Positions 56,348-63,656 of a stretch of DNA of 64,000 nt are shown here, piece after piece. The position numbers and the translations under genes were made by a program. The stretch is from Planctomycetota bacterium (lineage in GTDB: Bacteria > Planctomycetota > Planctomycetia > Pirellulales > Pirellulaceae), in assembly GCA_963205385.1 (NCBI GenBank), contig CAUJKE010000115.1, positions 1-64,000 on the forward strand. Reading direction: 5' to 3'. Each line of letters starts with the position of its first letter. The first letter of the stretch is position 1. Under the pieces are notes generated by a model. That model was given only the letters and a program-made list of their open reading frames with translations, had not been told where the DNA came from and did not search any database.

Positions 56348-56824
56348 ATGCCTGGTATAAATCCGTATGAATCCCCGAATTCAGTCGGCCCGCAGCCGTT
56401 AGCAAAGTCGTCCCACTGTGTCTATAGACTTGTCTTTAGACTTGCACGAACTGCCTCACTCGCCGCTATTGGCTATTGTGTATATTTTGCAGGTATCTAT
56501 GTTGCTGCGCATGTTGAACCATCTGTTTCCCTGTCGGAAGTCAGCTGGACGGGGGGCGGCGTTGTCGCCTTTGCTTTTGCATCGTCGGAAATCTTCTACC
56601 TTGAAGCGTGCAGACTTAATACTTCTTTCATTCGACGGTTGATTGTGTCTTGCGCGTTAACCATTTTTAGTCTTGTGGCCGCTGATCCGCTCTGCACGCT
56701 GGTTGGCATAGAACTGCGGCGAAACCGCTCCCCATTGGTTTTGCCCCGGTTTGGAATTGGCCTGCCTGTCTTTGCCATGGCGGCGCTGCTTGCGCGTCGA
56801 TGGTTGAGCAGGGGAAGGGCATGA
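56348..56824 (+). CDS. Small membrane protein with NPYESP N-terminus
   Basis: 158 residues from ATG 56348. Begins MPGINPYESPNSVGPQPL, the N-terminal signature of many short planctomycete membrane proteins, then three or four hydrophobic segments (LAAIGYCVYFAGIYVAAHV, VVAFAFASSEIFYL, LIVSCALTIFSLVA, GLPVFAMAALLA). Function unknown. The frame is open to 56237 directly after the transglutaminase stop; the later start is preferred for the signature. Confidence 0.7.
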   Translation: MPGINPYESPNSVGPQPLAKSSHCVYRLVFRLARTASLAAIGYCVYFAGIYVAAHVEPSVSLSEVSWTGGGVVAFAFASSEIFYLEACRLNTSFIRRLIVSCALTIFSLVAADPLCTLVGIELRRNRSPLVLPRFGIGLPVFAMAALLARRWLSRGRA

Positions 56825-56841
56825 GTCGTTTGCGATAGCAT

Positions 56842-56895
56842 GGCCCCAAACGGCCACAGCACTCCCTGGCCTTGCGAGTCGAACATGACATCTTG
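56842..56895 (+). repeat. R4 repeat, copy d (5' part)
   Basis: CCCCAAACGGCCACAGCACT then CCTGGCCTTGCGAGTCGAAC and ATGACA; the right half of the stem is missing. Confidence 0.6.
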
Positions 56896-56973
56896 AGCGA
56901 CCCCAGCGAGCGCCTACCAGTAGGTTTTCCACAAGGAGTGACATGAACTTCGGCCCGACATCGTCGATCCTGC

Positions 56974-57122
56974 AAGCAACGTACTTGCGAAGTGCTGACT
57001 TCGACTCGTGAATCAGGACTGCTGCACTCATGGTGATCGTTTAGAATGAAAGCCGCGTTCACTCGCCCATCCGCACTGGCAAGCCAGCGGCAGCCCGCGG
57101 TAAGCTCGACTGTGCCGCCTTG
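56974..57122 (+). repeat. R3 structured repeat, copy 1
   Basis: ACTTGCGAAGTGCTGACTTC, CGACTCGTGAATCAGG, then hairpin GTGATCG / CGTTCAC and hairpin CACTGGC / GCCAGCG. Aligns over about 150 bases with copy 3 and over about 100 with copy 2. Confidence 0.8.
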
Positions 57123-57211
57123 CCGAGGTGTTGTTCTCGGGCTTTCCGGGACGATCGGTGGGACGTGACATAGACCGTTCAACTGGACCAAATCAAAGGC
57201 GGCGAAATACG

Positions 57212-57985
57212 ATGGCAAATCTGACGAACTTGAATGGAAAGAAAGGTCTCGTGGCGGGCATCGCCAACGAGCACAGTATTGCCTACGGTTGTGCGAAAGC
57301 TTTTCATGACGCGGGGGCGGACCTCGCCATCACGTACCTCAACGAGAAGGCCGAACCGTTCGTTCGGCCGCTGGCCGAGGGACTCGATAGCCCGATTATC
57401 GTACCATGCGACCTGCGAGTTGCAGGTCAACTCGAGGCGGTGTACCAGCGTATCTCGGACCAATGGGGCGAATTAGATTTCGTTCTGCATTCGATCGCTT
57501 TTGCCCCGCGTGAAGATCTGATCAGACGAGTCGTCGATTGCTCCGAAGACGGCTTTTTGCTTGCCATGCGGCTGTCCTGCCACTCGTTTATGCGGATGGT
57601 CCAGCTAGCTGAGCCTCTGATGCCTAACGGCGGCTCGCTGCTAACGGTAACGTTCTACGGTTCAGAAAAAGTCGTGGCCGACTACAACTTGATGGGTCCG
57701 GTCAAAGCTGCCTTGGAGTGCGCTGTTCGCTACATGGCGGCGGAACTTGGTCCGCAAGGAATTCGGGTCAATTGCATTTCGCCAGGACCCATCAAGACGC
57801 GGGCCGCGTCCGGCATCAGCCGATTTGACGAGCTGCTTGAGAAGTCGGCTAGTCGCGCCCCGAAACGTCAATTGGCTACGATCGAGGAGGTCGGCGCCAC
57901 GGCCGCGTTTCTGGTGGGAGATGGCGCCCGCTCGATCACCGGAGGCGTCCACTATGTGGACGGAGGCTACAACATCATTGGCTGA
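57212..57985 (+). CDS. fabI: Enoyl-[acyl-carrier-protein] reductase FabI-type
   Basis: 257 residues. NADH-dependent reduction of enoyl-ACP in fatty-acid elongation. FabI features: GLVAGIANEHSIAYGCAKAF, LDFVLHSIAFAP, the Tyr of VTFYGSEKVV, and the catalytic YNLMGPVK (Tyr-x6-Lys), then LGPQGIRVNCISPGPIKTRAASG. Start ATG 57212; open frame to 57128 lacks similarity. It precedes a MaoC-PTA fusion gene by 39 bases; that pairing is known from alphaproteobacteria, often with acetate kinase. Possibly acquired as a module, since R3 repeats flank the pair. Confidence 0.93.
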   Translation: MANLTNLNGKKGLVAGIANEHSIAYGCAKAFHDAGADLAITYLNEKAEPFVRPLAEGLDSPIIVPCDLRVAGQLEAVYQRISDQWGELDFVLHSIAFAPREDLIRRVVDCSEDGFLLAMRLSCHSFMRMVQLAEPLMPNGGSLLTVTFYGSEKVVADYNLMGPVKAALECAVRYMAAELGPQGIRVNCISPGPIKTRAASGISRFDELLEKSASRAPKRQLATIEEVGATAAFLVGDGARSITGGVHYVDGGYNIIG

Positions 57986-58024
57986 TCGTGGTGCAAACCG
58001 TCGCCGCGATTAGGAGTGAGTTCC

Positions 58025-59452
58025 ATGGACTACATCGAAAACCGGACCTTCAACGAAATCTCTATCGGCGACGTGGCGAGCTTGACTCGTGTGCTGACCA
58101 GGGATGACATCTTGCTGTTTGCCGCCGTGTCTGGCGACGTAAACCCCGCCCACGTTGACGAAGAATTCGCGCGCAGTGATATCTTTCAAAAGATCATCGC
58201 ACATGGCATGTGGGGCGCCTCGCTGATTTCGACGGTCCTTGGTACCGTGTTGCCAGGTCCTGGCGCCATCTACGTCGGCCAGACGCTGCAGTTTCGCCGG
58301 CCGGTCGCGGTCGGAGACACAATCACTGTTACCGTCAAAGCACAGGAAAAACACGCGGACAAGCGACGCGTGATATTCGACTGCCAATGCACGAACCAGG
58401 CCGGCGAGGTCGTCATCGCGGGGACGGCCGAAGTGATCGCCCCGGCGGAGAAGGTTAAACGACCGAAGATGATGCTCCCCGAAGTGCAGGTTCATGATCA
58501 GTATGCCCGCTATCGTGAACTAATGCGACTTGTGGAGGGATTGCCGCCTATTCGGACGGCGGTCGTGCATCCGGCCGACGATCTTTCCGTTGTTGCCGCC
58601 CTAGAAGCCGCAAAGCTCGGACTAATCGACCCTGTCTTGGTCGGCCCAGAGGCGAGAATTCGCGCGGTTGCGAAGGCCAACGGTCGCGAAATCGACCGTT
58701 ACACCATCGTTCCCACGCGACACAGTCATGAGGCGGCGGAGCGCGCCGTGGCCATGGCCCGTGCAGCCGAAGTCGATGCGCTAATGAAGGGCAGCCTGGC
58801 GACTGAGGAGCTAATGGCGGCGGTCCGCGCGGCAGACACGGGTCTCCGCACGGAGCGGCAGTTGAGCCATGCCTTCGCGCTCGACGTGCCCCACTTTCCT
58901 CGCCCGCTTTTTTTGACGGATGCGGTCGTCAACGTGAACCCGACGTTGCTCGATAAGCGCGACATCATTCAGAACAGCGTTGAGTTATTGCACGCGCTGG
59001 GACAGGATCTTCCGAAGGTTGCTATCCTGGCCGCGTACGAACGAGTCGAACCGCACGTACGCTCCACGATAGAAGCGGCGGCGCTCTGCAAAATGGCCGA
59101 TCGCGGCCAAATTACCGGCGCCGTTCTCGACGGACCACTGGCGTTCGACACCGCCACGTCCGCGGTTGCCGCCCAGGAGAATGCGGTTGAATCGCCCGTC
59201 GCCGGCGCGGCGGACATCGTGCTAGTGCCAGCTCTAGTGGTCGGTCAGATGCTCGTACAACAGTTGGAAACGTTGGCTGGCGTGCGGGCCGCGGGTCTTG
59301 TTCTGGGTGCGCGCGTTCCCATCGTGCTTTCGGGACCAGGCGACACGGAGGGTACGTTGACCGCGTCGTGCGCCCTCGCGGTACTTTTGGCACACGCACA
59401 AAAGCGGCGTGCAACCATCGAGAAGCCGGTGCGCGCGGTACCGTCCCCCTAG
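58025..59452 (+). CDS. Bifunctional enoyl-CoA hydratase / phosphate acetyl(butyryl)transferase
   Basis: 475 residues from ATG 58025, AGGAG eight bases upstream. Residues 1-145 are a MaoC hotdog hydratase (DDILLFAAVSGDVNPAHVDEEFA, with the Asp and His dyad, and AHGMWGASLIST). Residues 160-465 are a phosphotransacetylase/phosphotransbutyrylase domain (ALEAAKLGLIDPVLVGP, LMKGSLATEELMAAV, VVVGQ-type VLVPALVVGQMLVQQL, GARVPIVLSGPGDT). It would hydrate crotonyl-type CoA esters and exchange acyl-CoA with acyl phosphate. With FabI next to it the pair could handle short acyl-CoA or acyl-ACP interconversion; no acetate kinase gene is adjacent here. Confidence 0.92.
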   Translation: MDYIENRTFNEISIGDVASLTRVLTRDDILLFAAVSGDVNPAHVDEEFARSDIFQKIIAHGMWGASLISTVLGTVLPGPGAIYVGQTLQFRRPVAVGDTITVTVKAQEKHADKRRVIFDCQCTNQAGEVVIAGTAEVIAPAEKVKRPKMMLPEVQVHDQYARYRELMRLVEGLPPIRTAVVHPADDLSVVAALEAAKLGLIDPVLVGPEARIRAVAKANGREIDRYTIVPTRHSHEAAERAVAMARAAEVDALMKGSLATEELMAAVRAADTGLRTERQLSHAFALDVPHFPRPLFLTDAVVNVNPTLLDKRDIIQNSVELLHALGQDLPKVAILAAYERVEPHVRSTIEAAALCKMADRGQITGAVLDGPLAFDTATSAVAAQENAVESPVAGAADIVLVPALVVGQMLVQQLETLAGVRAAGLVLGARVPIVLSGPGDTEGTLTASCALAVLLAHAQKRRATIEKPVRAVPSP

Positions 59453-59514
59453 CACCACATGAAATCGCGAGTGAAGCGTGAAATCACATGGGTATTCGTC
59501 AAGGTGAAACAGTC

Positions 59515-59612
59515 AGTGAACGTCTAGAATAAAAGCCACGTTCGCTCGTCCACCCGCACTGGCTAGTCAGTGGCCCCTGTCGGTAAGCGTGACTATGCGA
59601 CTCCGCCGCTCC
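59515..59612 (+). repeat. R3 structured repeat, copy 2 (3' two thirds)
   Basis: Hairpin GTGAACG / CGTTCGC and hairpin CACTGGC / GTCAGTG, where a G-T pair keeps the stem. The 5' part of the repeat is absent. Confidence 0.75.
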
Positions 59613-59646
59613 ACGAGTTGATTCGATTCGCGAATGGGAGAAACTG

Positions 59647-60714
59647 ATGCACGCGAACCTCATGTTTCCACTTTTCCTCGTGTTATTGTTTACCGTTAAC
59701 TCCTTGGCGGGTGAACAGGTTAAAGAAAGCGAATCGCTCGAAAACAGGCCACTGATTCTTGAGATGCACGCATGGCGGATTAAAGACGGCAAGCTACATC
59801 GCATGGATGCGGAGGTGCAATTGCCGCGCGAAACGGTCGGCTTGGCGTTGGATCGCCGTCGGGCAGGTGGGCGCAATGGATTGATTCAATTCAGCACGCG
59901 ACAAGGGGACGTCTTGTGGCGCAATTCGGTTCATGTGCGTGAGATTCAACGAGACCGGGTGGACATCAAATTTGAGACGTGCATTTCCGAAGGAGATTTT
60001 CGGCTTCAAGGAAGATTCGAGGCCACACCGTCTCCAACCGATAAGGCCGTGGAAAATGTCAACAAGAAACAACGTTACGGTTATCAGGCCGTGCCGTTGG
60101 ATAAGTGTGTGACAAGGACGGCGGGCGGTGGTTGGCGTCTGGGCGCAGACCTGGAGTGGGTGCGAGATGACGGATGGTTCGACGCGCGCATGGAGATGAA
60201 AGATGCTCCGCTCGCATTACTCATTTGGGTGCGCACCGAACAGGATCCCCTGCCGGACATCATCAGAGCTTTAGAACGCAAGAATTCATCCTTCTTTCCC
60301 GCTGCGATAGCGGCAGGTTGGCGCAGCGCGGACGCGGATCCTGCGGTTCCATTTCTCATCGATGCGTTAAACGACGATGGCACTACAGAACGTCGCTTGG
60401 AGAATGCCAGAGAGGACAAGACGGGTTGGCGGCCCCGCGCGGCGGCGGCGGAAGCGTTGGGACGGATTGGGCCCGTGGCCAAGGAGGCGGTGCCGCGGTT
60501 GACCGAGCTATTGAAAGACGAATTCGAAGGCGTGCGCTATCAAGCCGCCATCGCGCTCGGCGAGATTCGGCATCCCGACCCAGAGGCGATCGCGGCGCTG
60601 GAAGCGTTGGCCAAATCAACCAACGACGTTCGCCTGCGCGAGTTCGCAGAGGACTCGCTCTGCCAACTGCAACGCGCCGCGCGCAAGGAAGCCAAAAAGT
60701 CTGCAGCGCCATAG
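59647..60714 (+). CDS. Secreted HEAT-repeat protein, first of a tandem pair
   Basis: 355 residues. Signal peptide ends near VNSLAGE. Residues 35-220 are an unrecognised domain shared with the next gene (HAWRIKDGKLHRMD, QFSTRQGDVLWRNSVHVR, ISEGDFRLQG). Residues 225-345 are HEAT/PBS-lyase-type repeats (RPRAAAAEALGRIGPVAKEA, RYQAAIALGEIRHPDPEAI). The last 96 codons are almost identical at DNA level to those of the next gene. Start ATG 59647 directly after GGGAGAAACTG. Function unknown. Confidence 0.8.
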   Translation: MHANLMFPLFLVLLFTVNSLAGEQVKESESLENRPLILEMHAWRIKDGKLHRMDAEVQLPRETVGLALDRRRAGGRNGLIQFSTRQGDVLWRNSVHVREIQRDRVDIKFETCISEGDFRLQGRFEATPSPTDKAVENVNKKQRYGYQAVPLDKCVTRTAGGGWRLGADLEWVRDDGWFDARMEMKDAPLALLIWVRTEQDPLPDIIRALERKNSSFFPAAIAAGWRSADADPAVPFLIDALNDDGTTERRLENAREDKTGWRPRAAAAEALGRIGPVAKEAVPRLTELLKDEFEGVRYQAAIALGEIRHPDPEAIAALEALAKSTNDVRLREFAEDSLCQLQRAARKEAKKSAAP

Positions 60715-60721
60715 GTAGGCG
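60434..60721 (+). repeat. 288-bp near-identical duplication, copy 1
   Basis: The 3' part of the first HEAT gene, through its stop and a few bases beyond. Matches 61519-61806 with about a dozen differences. Confidence 0.93.
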
Positions 60722-60794
60722 GGGTATAGTTCATCGACGGAAACTTCAAGCTCGTCATCGAGCGCTAACTAAACTGAGTCGCAAGGAGATTACC

Positions 60795-61799
60795 ATGAAG
60801 TCCATCGTTATCCTTCCGCTGGTTTTGGGATTGGTATTTGGCGCTAGGGCGCAGGGCGATGAAACAGTGCCTGCGAAAGAGACACCGGAGTACAGGCCGA
60901 TCTTTGTCGAAATACACGCGTGGCGGATTAAGGATGGGAAGTTATATCGGATGGATACGGACCTCGAATTGCCCCGTGAAATTGTTGAACTCGCTGCGGC
61001 GAAGAAGCTACCAGAGACGCGTGGACGTTTTCGTTTCAGCACTCGGCAGGATGGTGTCTTGTGGCACAACTCCGTACAAGTGAGAAGTATTGATCATGAC
61101 CGCGCGGATATCAGAACCGAAACGAGCATTTCGGAAGGTGACTTTCGCGTCCAAGGGGCGCACGAATCCGTGATCAGCTCAGAACTCGACAGAGTCGCGG
61201 CCAACCATTCGACTAGCTGGCCATTGGTTGGAGGATTCCAGTGGTTTCGCTATTTTAGCGGGTTTGACAGACGAATGCAAATGGAGGAAGACTTGCTCAG
61301 AGTTTACACATGGGTTCGGCTGGAACAGGATCCGATGCCAGAACTCATCAAAATATTCGAGCGCAAAGATTCCTTGTTTTTTTCGGCCGCGCTGTGCGCA
61401 GGGTGGCGCAGCGCGGATGCCGAGGCGGCAGTTCCTTTTCTCGTCGACGCATTGAGTGCTGATGGTTCGACGCGGCGCCGAGTGCGCGATCGGCCAGGCG
61501 ACAACACCGGTTGGCGCGCCCGCGCGGCGGCGGCGGAAGCGTTGGGACGGATTGGGCCCGTGGCCAAGGAGGCGGTGCCGCGGTTGACCGAGCTGTTGAA
61601 TGATGAATTCGAAGGCGTGCGCTATCAAGCCGCCATCGCGCTCGGCGAGATTCGGCATCCCGATCCAGAGGCGATCGCGGCGCTGGAAGCGTTGGCCAAA
61701 TCAACCAACGACGTTCGCCTGCGCGAGTTCGCAGAGGACTCGCTCTGCCACCTGCAACGCGCCGCGCGGAAGGAAGCCAAAAAGTCTCCGGCGCCATAG
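60795..61799 (+). CDS. Secreted HEAT-repeat protein, second of a tandem pair
   Basis: 334 residues from ATG 60795, with AAGGAG seven bases upstream. Signal peptide ends at FGARAQG. Same layout as its neighbour: shared N-terminal domain (HAWRIKDGKLYRMD, RFSTRQDGVLWHNSVQVR, ISEGDFRVQG), then HEAT-type repeats. The N-terminal two thirds are only about half identical to the first paralogue, while the C-terminal third is nearly unchanged. The frame continues open far upstream through the first gene, but the ribosome site and signal peptide fix the start. Confidence 0.82.
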   Translation: MKSIVILPLVLGLVFGARAQGDETVPAKETPEYRPIFVEIHAWRIKDGKLYRMDTDLELPREIVELAAAKKLPETRGRFRFSTRQDGVLWHNSVQVRSIDHDRADIRTETSISEGDFRVQGAHESVISSELDRVAANHSTSWPLVGGFQWFRYFSGFDRRMQMEEDLLRVYTWVRLEQDPMPELIKIFERKDSLFFSAALCAGWRSADAEAAVPFLVDALSADGSTRRRVRDRPGDNTGWRARAAAAEALGRIGPVAKEAVPRLTELLNDEFEGVRYQAAIALGEIRHPDPEAIAALEALAKSTNDVRLREFAEDSLCHLQRAARKEAKKSPAP

Positions 61800-61806
61800 G
61801 TAAGCG
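61519..61806 (+). repeat. 288-bp near-identical duplication, copy 2
   Basis: Partner of 60434-60721, offset 1085 bases. Confidence 0.93.
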
Positions 61807-61826
61807 GCGATATCGTCGATCTCCAA

Positions 61827-61975
61827 AGCAACGGACTTGCGAAGTGCTGACTTCGACTCGTGAATCAGGGCGGCCGCACGCGCGGTGAACGTCTATGATG
61901 ATAGCCGCGTTCACTCGCAACTCTACACTGGCCAGCCAGTGGCAAGCCGTCGGCAAGCCTGAGTGCGCCACGCCG
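61827..61975 (+). repeat. R3 structured repeat, copy 3
   Basis: GACTTGCGAAGTGCTGACTT, CGACTCGTGAATCAGG, perfect hairpin GTGAACG / CGTTCAC (16-base loop) and perfect hairpin CACTGGC / GCCAGTG (2-base loop). Confidence 0.8.
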
Positions 61976-62463
61976 GCGCGCCCTGGTGTTGGCGGATCGG
62001 GGCTTTTTCAGGGAGCGGGGGGCGGCGGGCGGCGCGAAATGGCGGCAAGCGGCGAAGCTTGTGGCTGAGGAAGGCGGGAAGTTTTTCTTGAACCGAGAGT
62101 GGCCGGGGTGTGTCTGGGGTGATGGCGTTGGGGGCGGAGCGGTGGGAGAATTTCGCTAGCGGACGCGCGGGGCGGCGAGCGCGGGGGGAACTTTTATCGC
62201 TGAAAGAAGTGCGTGCGAGAGCGGTAGTTAAGGGATGGGGCGGCGTTCGCCGGAGTTTGGGAAGGGGGCGGCGTGGGGCGTCCGAAGCCTGGCGACTGCT
62301 CCGCCTGCGAGGCACTGATTGCCAGGCCCCCGCGAATTGCGTAGTATGGGGCTGTTGTGAAAGCGGCGGCTAAGATTGTCGTGATTCGAACGAATAAGAC
62401 GTGACCGCTCGCAGGCCACAAGTTAATTACGGGAATTTCCCGCAGGTAAATGGGATCAGAGGC
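61976..62463. other. Purine-biased gap without recognised gene
   Basis: G-rich plus strand from about 62010 to 62300. An open frame at 62110-62373 (+) has Arg/Gly-rich low-complexity content and no ribosome site, so I do not call it. The promoter of the Ubl operon is expected near the right end. Confidence 0.45.
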
Positions 62464-62506
62464 ACTAATCATTCACGCGCACTAGTCATTCACGCGCCTA
62501 GTCATG
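62464..62506. promoter_or_regulatory. 17-bp tandem repeats upstream of the ubiquitin-like operon
   Basis: ACTAATCATTCACGCGC (62464-62480), ACTAGTCATTCACGCGC (62481-62497) and a partial third unit CTAGTCATG (62498-62506), 39 to 82 bases before the Ubl ATG. Spacing of 17 bases is not a full helical multiple, but two and a half direct repeats at this place suggest binding of a regulator. Confidence 0.5.
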
Positions 62507-62545
62507 CTTGTGCAGCGCGACATTCGTCCGCAGGAGTAACGGAAC

Positions 62546-62845
62546 ATGACGGACCAAGCCAAGCCCGCCGATCGCCAAGGGACGCGGGTCACATTTCTCG
62601 ATCAAACCGGGGCCAAGAGTGTGGAGGCGGTGATTGCCGACACTGTCTCGGTCAAGCGCATTTTGCCCAACATCATCACCAAGATGAATCTGCCGGTGAT
62701 GGGGCCTGACGGCCAGCCAATGAGCTATTCCCTCGACCACAAGGAAGGGGGCAAGCGGTTGCGTGAAGATCAAACGTTGCCTACGGCTTCCGTCCGCGAC
62801 GGCGACCACTTGATTGTGTATCCGGAAATTGTCGCCGGGGCTTAA
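62546..62845 (+). CDS. Free-standing ubiquitin-like beta-grasp protein (EsaB/YukD-like)
   Basis: 99 residues, ATG 62546 with AGGAG nine bases upstream. Residues 13-95 fit a beta-grasp fold of the YukD/EsaB-like type: strand TRVTFLDQTGAKSVEAVI, helix SVKRILPNIITKMNLPVMGP, strand SYSLDHKEGGKRL, and the closing ASVRDGDHLIVYPEIVAGA. It ends in Ala-Gly-Ala rather than Gly-Gly, so it may need trimming, be used with this end, or act non-covalently. The next genes encode an E2-like enzyme (30-base gap) and a JAB peptidase, so a modifier role is strongly suggested. Confidence 0.85.
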   Translation: MTDQAKPADRQGTRVTFLDQTGAKSVEAVIADTVSVKRILPNIITKMNLPVMGPDGQPMSYSLDHKEGGKRLREDQTLPTASVRDGDHLIVYPEIVAGA

Positions 62846-62875
62846 CTCAAGGGATAGCTACGCAAGGATAGGCTC

Positions 62876-63622
62876 ATGGCGGAATCTCCTCGTAATCGCC
62901 GACTTCGCGCCGATCACCGGGCATTGGAAACGTTGAAGCGCGAAAGCAACATCTTCGATTTCGTCGCCCGCGGCGAGATGCCGGATACGTATCTCTTGGT
63001 ATTCAACGGGCGAGGCGTCTATCGGAGCGATCCCGCGGCGCCGGTCATGCCTAACGACCGCCACGAAGTTTATCTGCGCTTGGGGGCGGCCTATCCGCGG
63101 ATGATGCCGGAACTGACCTGGCGTTCGCCGATCTTTCATCCCAATATTTCGTCCAGCGGCGTGGTTTGTCTCGGCGGGTATGGAACGTATTGGGTGCCGA
63201 GCTTGAGCCTCGACGAGTTGTGCACCATGCTGTGGGACATGATTCGCTTCGAGAACTACGATCCCAATAGCCCGTACAATCGAGAAGCGGCAATTTGGGC
63301 GAAGCAGCAAAAGGATTATCGCTTCCCACTCGACGCACGTCCGATCCGCGACCGCGTGGCGCAACAGCCGCGGGCCAGGCAGCCAGCAAAGCCGCAGCCA
63401 GCGACGCCGCAGCCAGTCAAGCCGCAGCTAAACAAGCCGCAGCCGCACTCGACGCCGCCAACCGTATTGTCGCCAACTTCATCGCCGGCGCCACCTTTGC
63501 CGCAACCAGTCGCTAATCACGGGCCAACCTCCGACGGCATCCTGTTCCTCAGCGAGGAGATCGTGGAGGCGGAGGTTTTAGAAGATAGCGACAGCACGGC
63601 GGAGATCCTGTTCATCGATTAG
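62876..63622 (+). CDS. E2-like ubiquitin-conjugating enzyme with Pro-rich tail
   Basis: 248 residues, ATG 62876 with AAGGA seven bases upstream. Residues 5-155 follow the eukaryotic E2 (UBC) plan: N-terminal helix RRLRADHRALETLKRE; YPRMMPELTWRSPIFHPN with His88-Pro89-Asn90; catalytic Cys98 in GVVCLGG; Trp106; SLSLDELCTMLWDMI; and DPNSPYNREAAIWA, matching the DPLN...AA helix. All active-site elements are in place. Residues 165-215 are a Pro/Gln/Lys tail with repeated KPQP-like units, and the end ILFLSEEIVEAEVLED, TAEILFID is acidic and hydrophobic, a likely docking peptide. In a group of bacterial loci E2 proteins work with a Ubl, an E1 and a JAB peptidase; the first and last are its neighbours. 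Confidence 0.92.
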   Translation: MAESPRNRRLRADHRALETLKRESNIFDFVARGEMPDTYLLVFNGRGVYRSDPAAPVMPNDRHEVYLRLGAAYPRMMPELTWRSPIFHPNISSSGVVCLGGYGTYWVPSLSLDELCTMLWDMIRFENYDPNSPYNREAAIWAKQQKDYRFPLDARPIRDRVAQQPRARQPAKPQPATPQPVKPQLNKPQPHSTPPTVLSPTSSPAPPLPQPVANHGPTSDGILFLSEEIVEAEVLEDSDSTAEILFID

Positions 63623-63656
63623 GGAGCGGAGAACTTGCCCGCTGAATGAGAAGCTC

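Noticed and set aside
52121-56895. R4 repeats as integron attC sites
   Set aside because: They have a stem with an unpaired base and separate gene units, but I could not find the paired RYYYAAC and GTTRRRY core sites, and no integron integrase is present in the window.
62110-62373. Plus-strand frame in the gap before the Ubl operon
   Set aside because: Low-complexity Arg/Gly content from G-rich DNA, no ribosome site and no similarity recognised.
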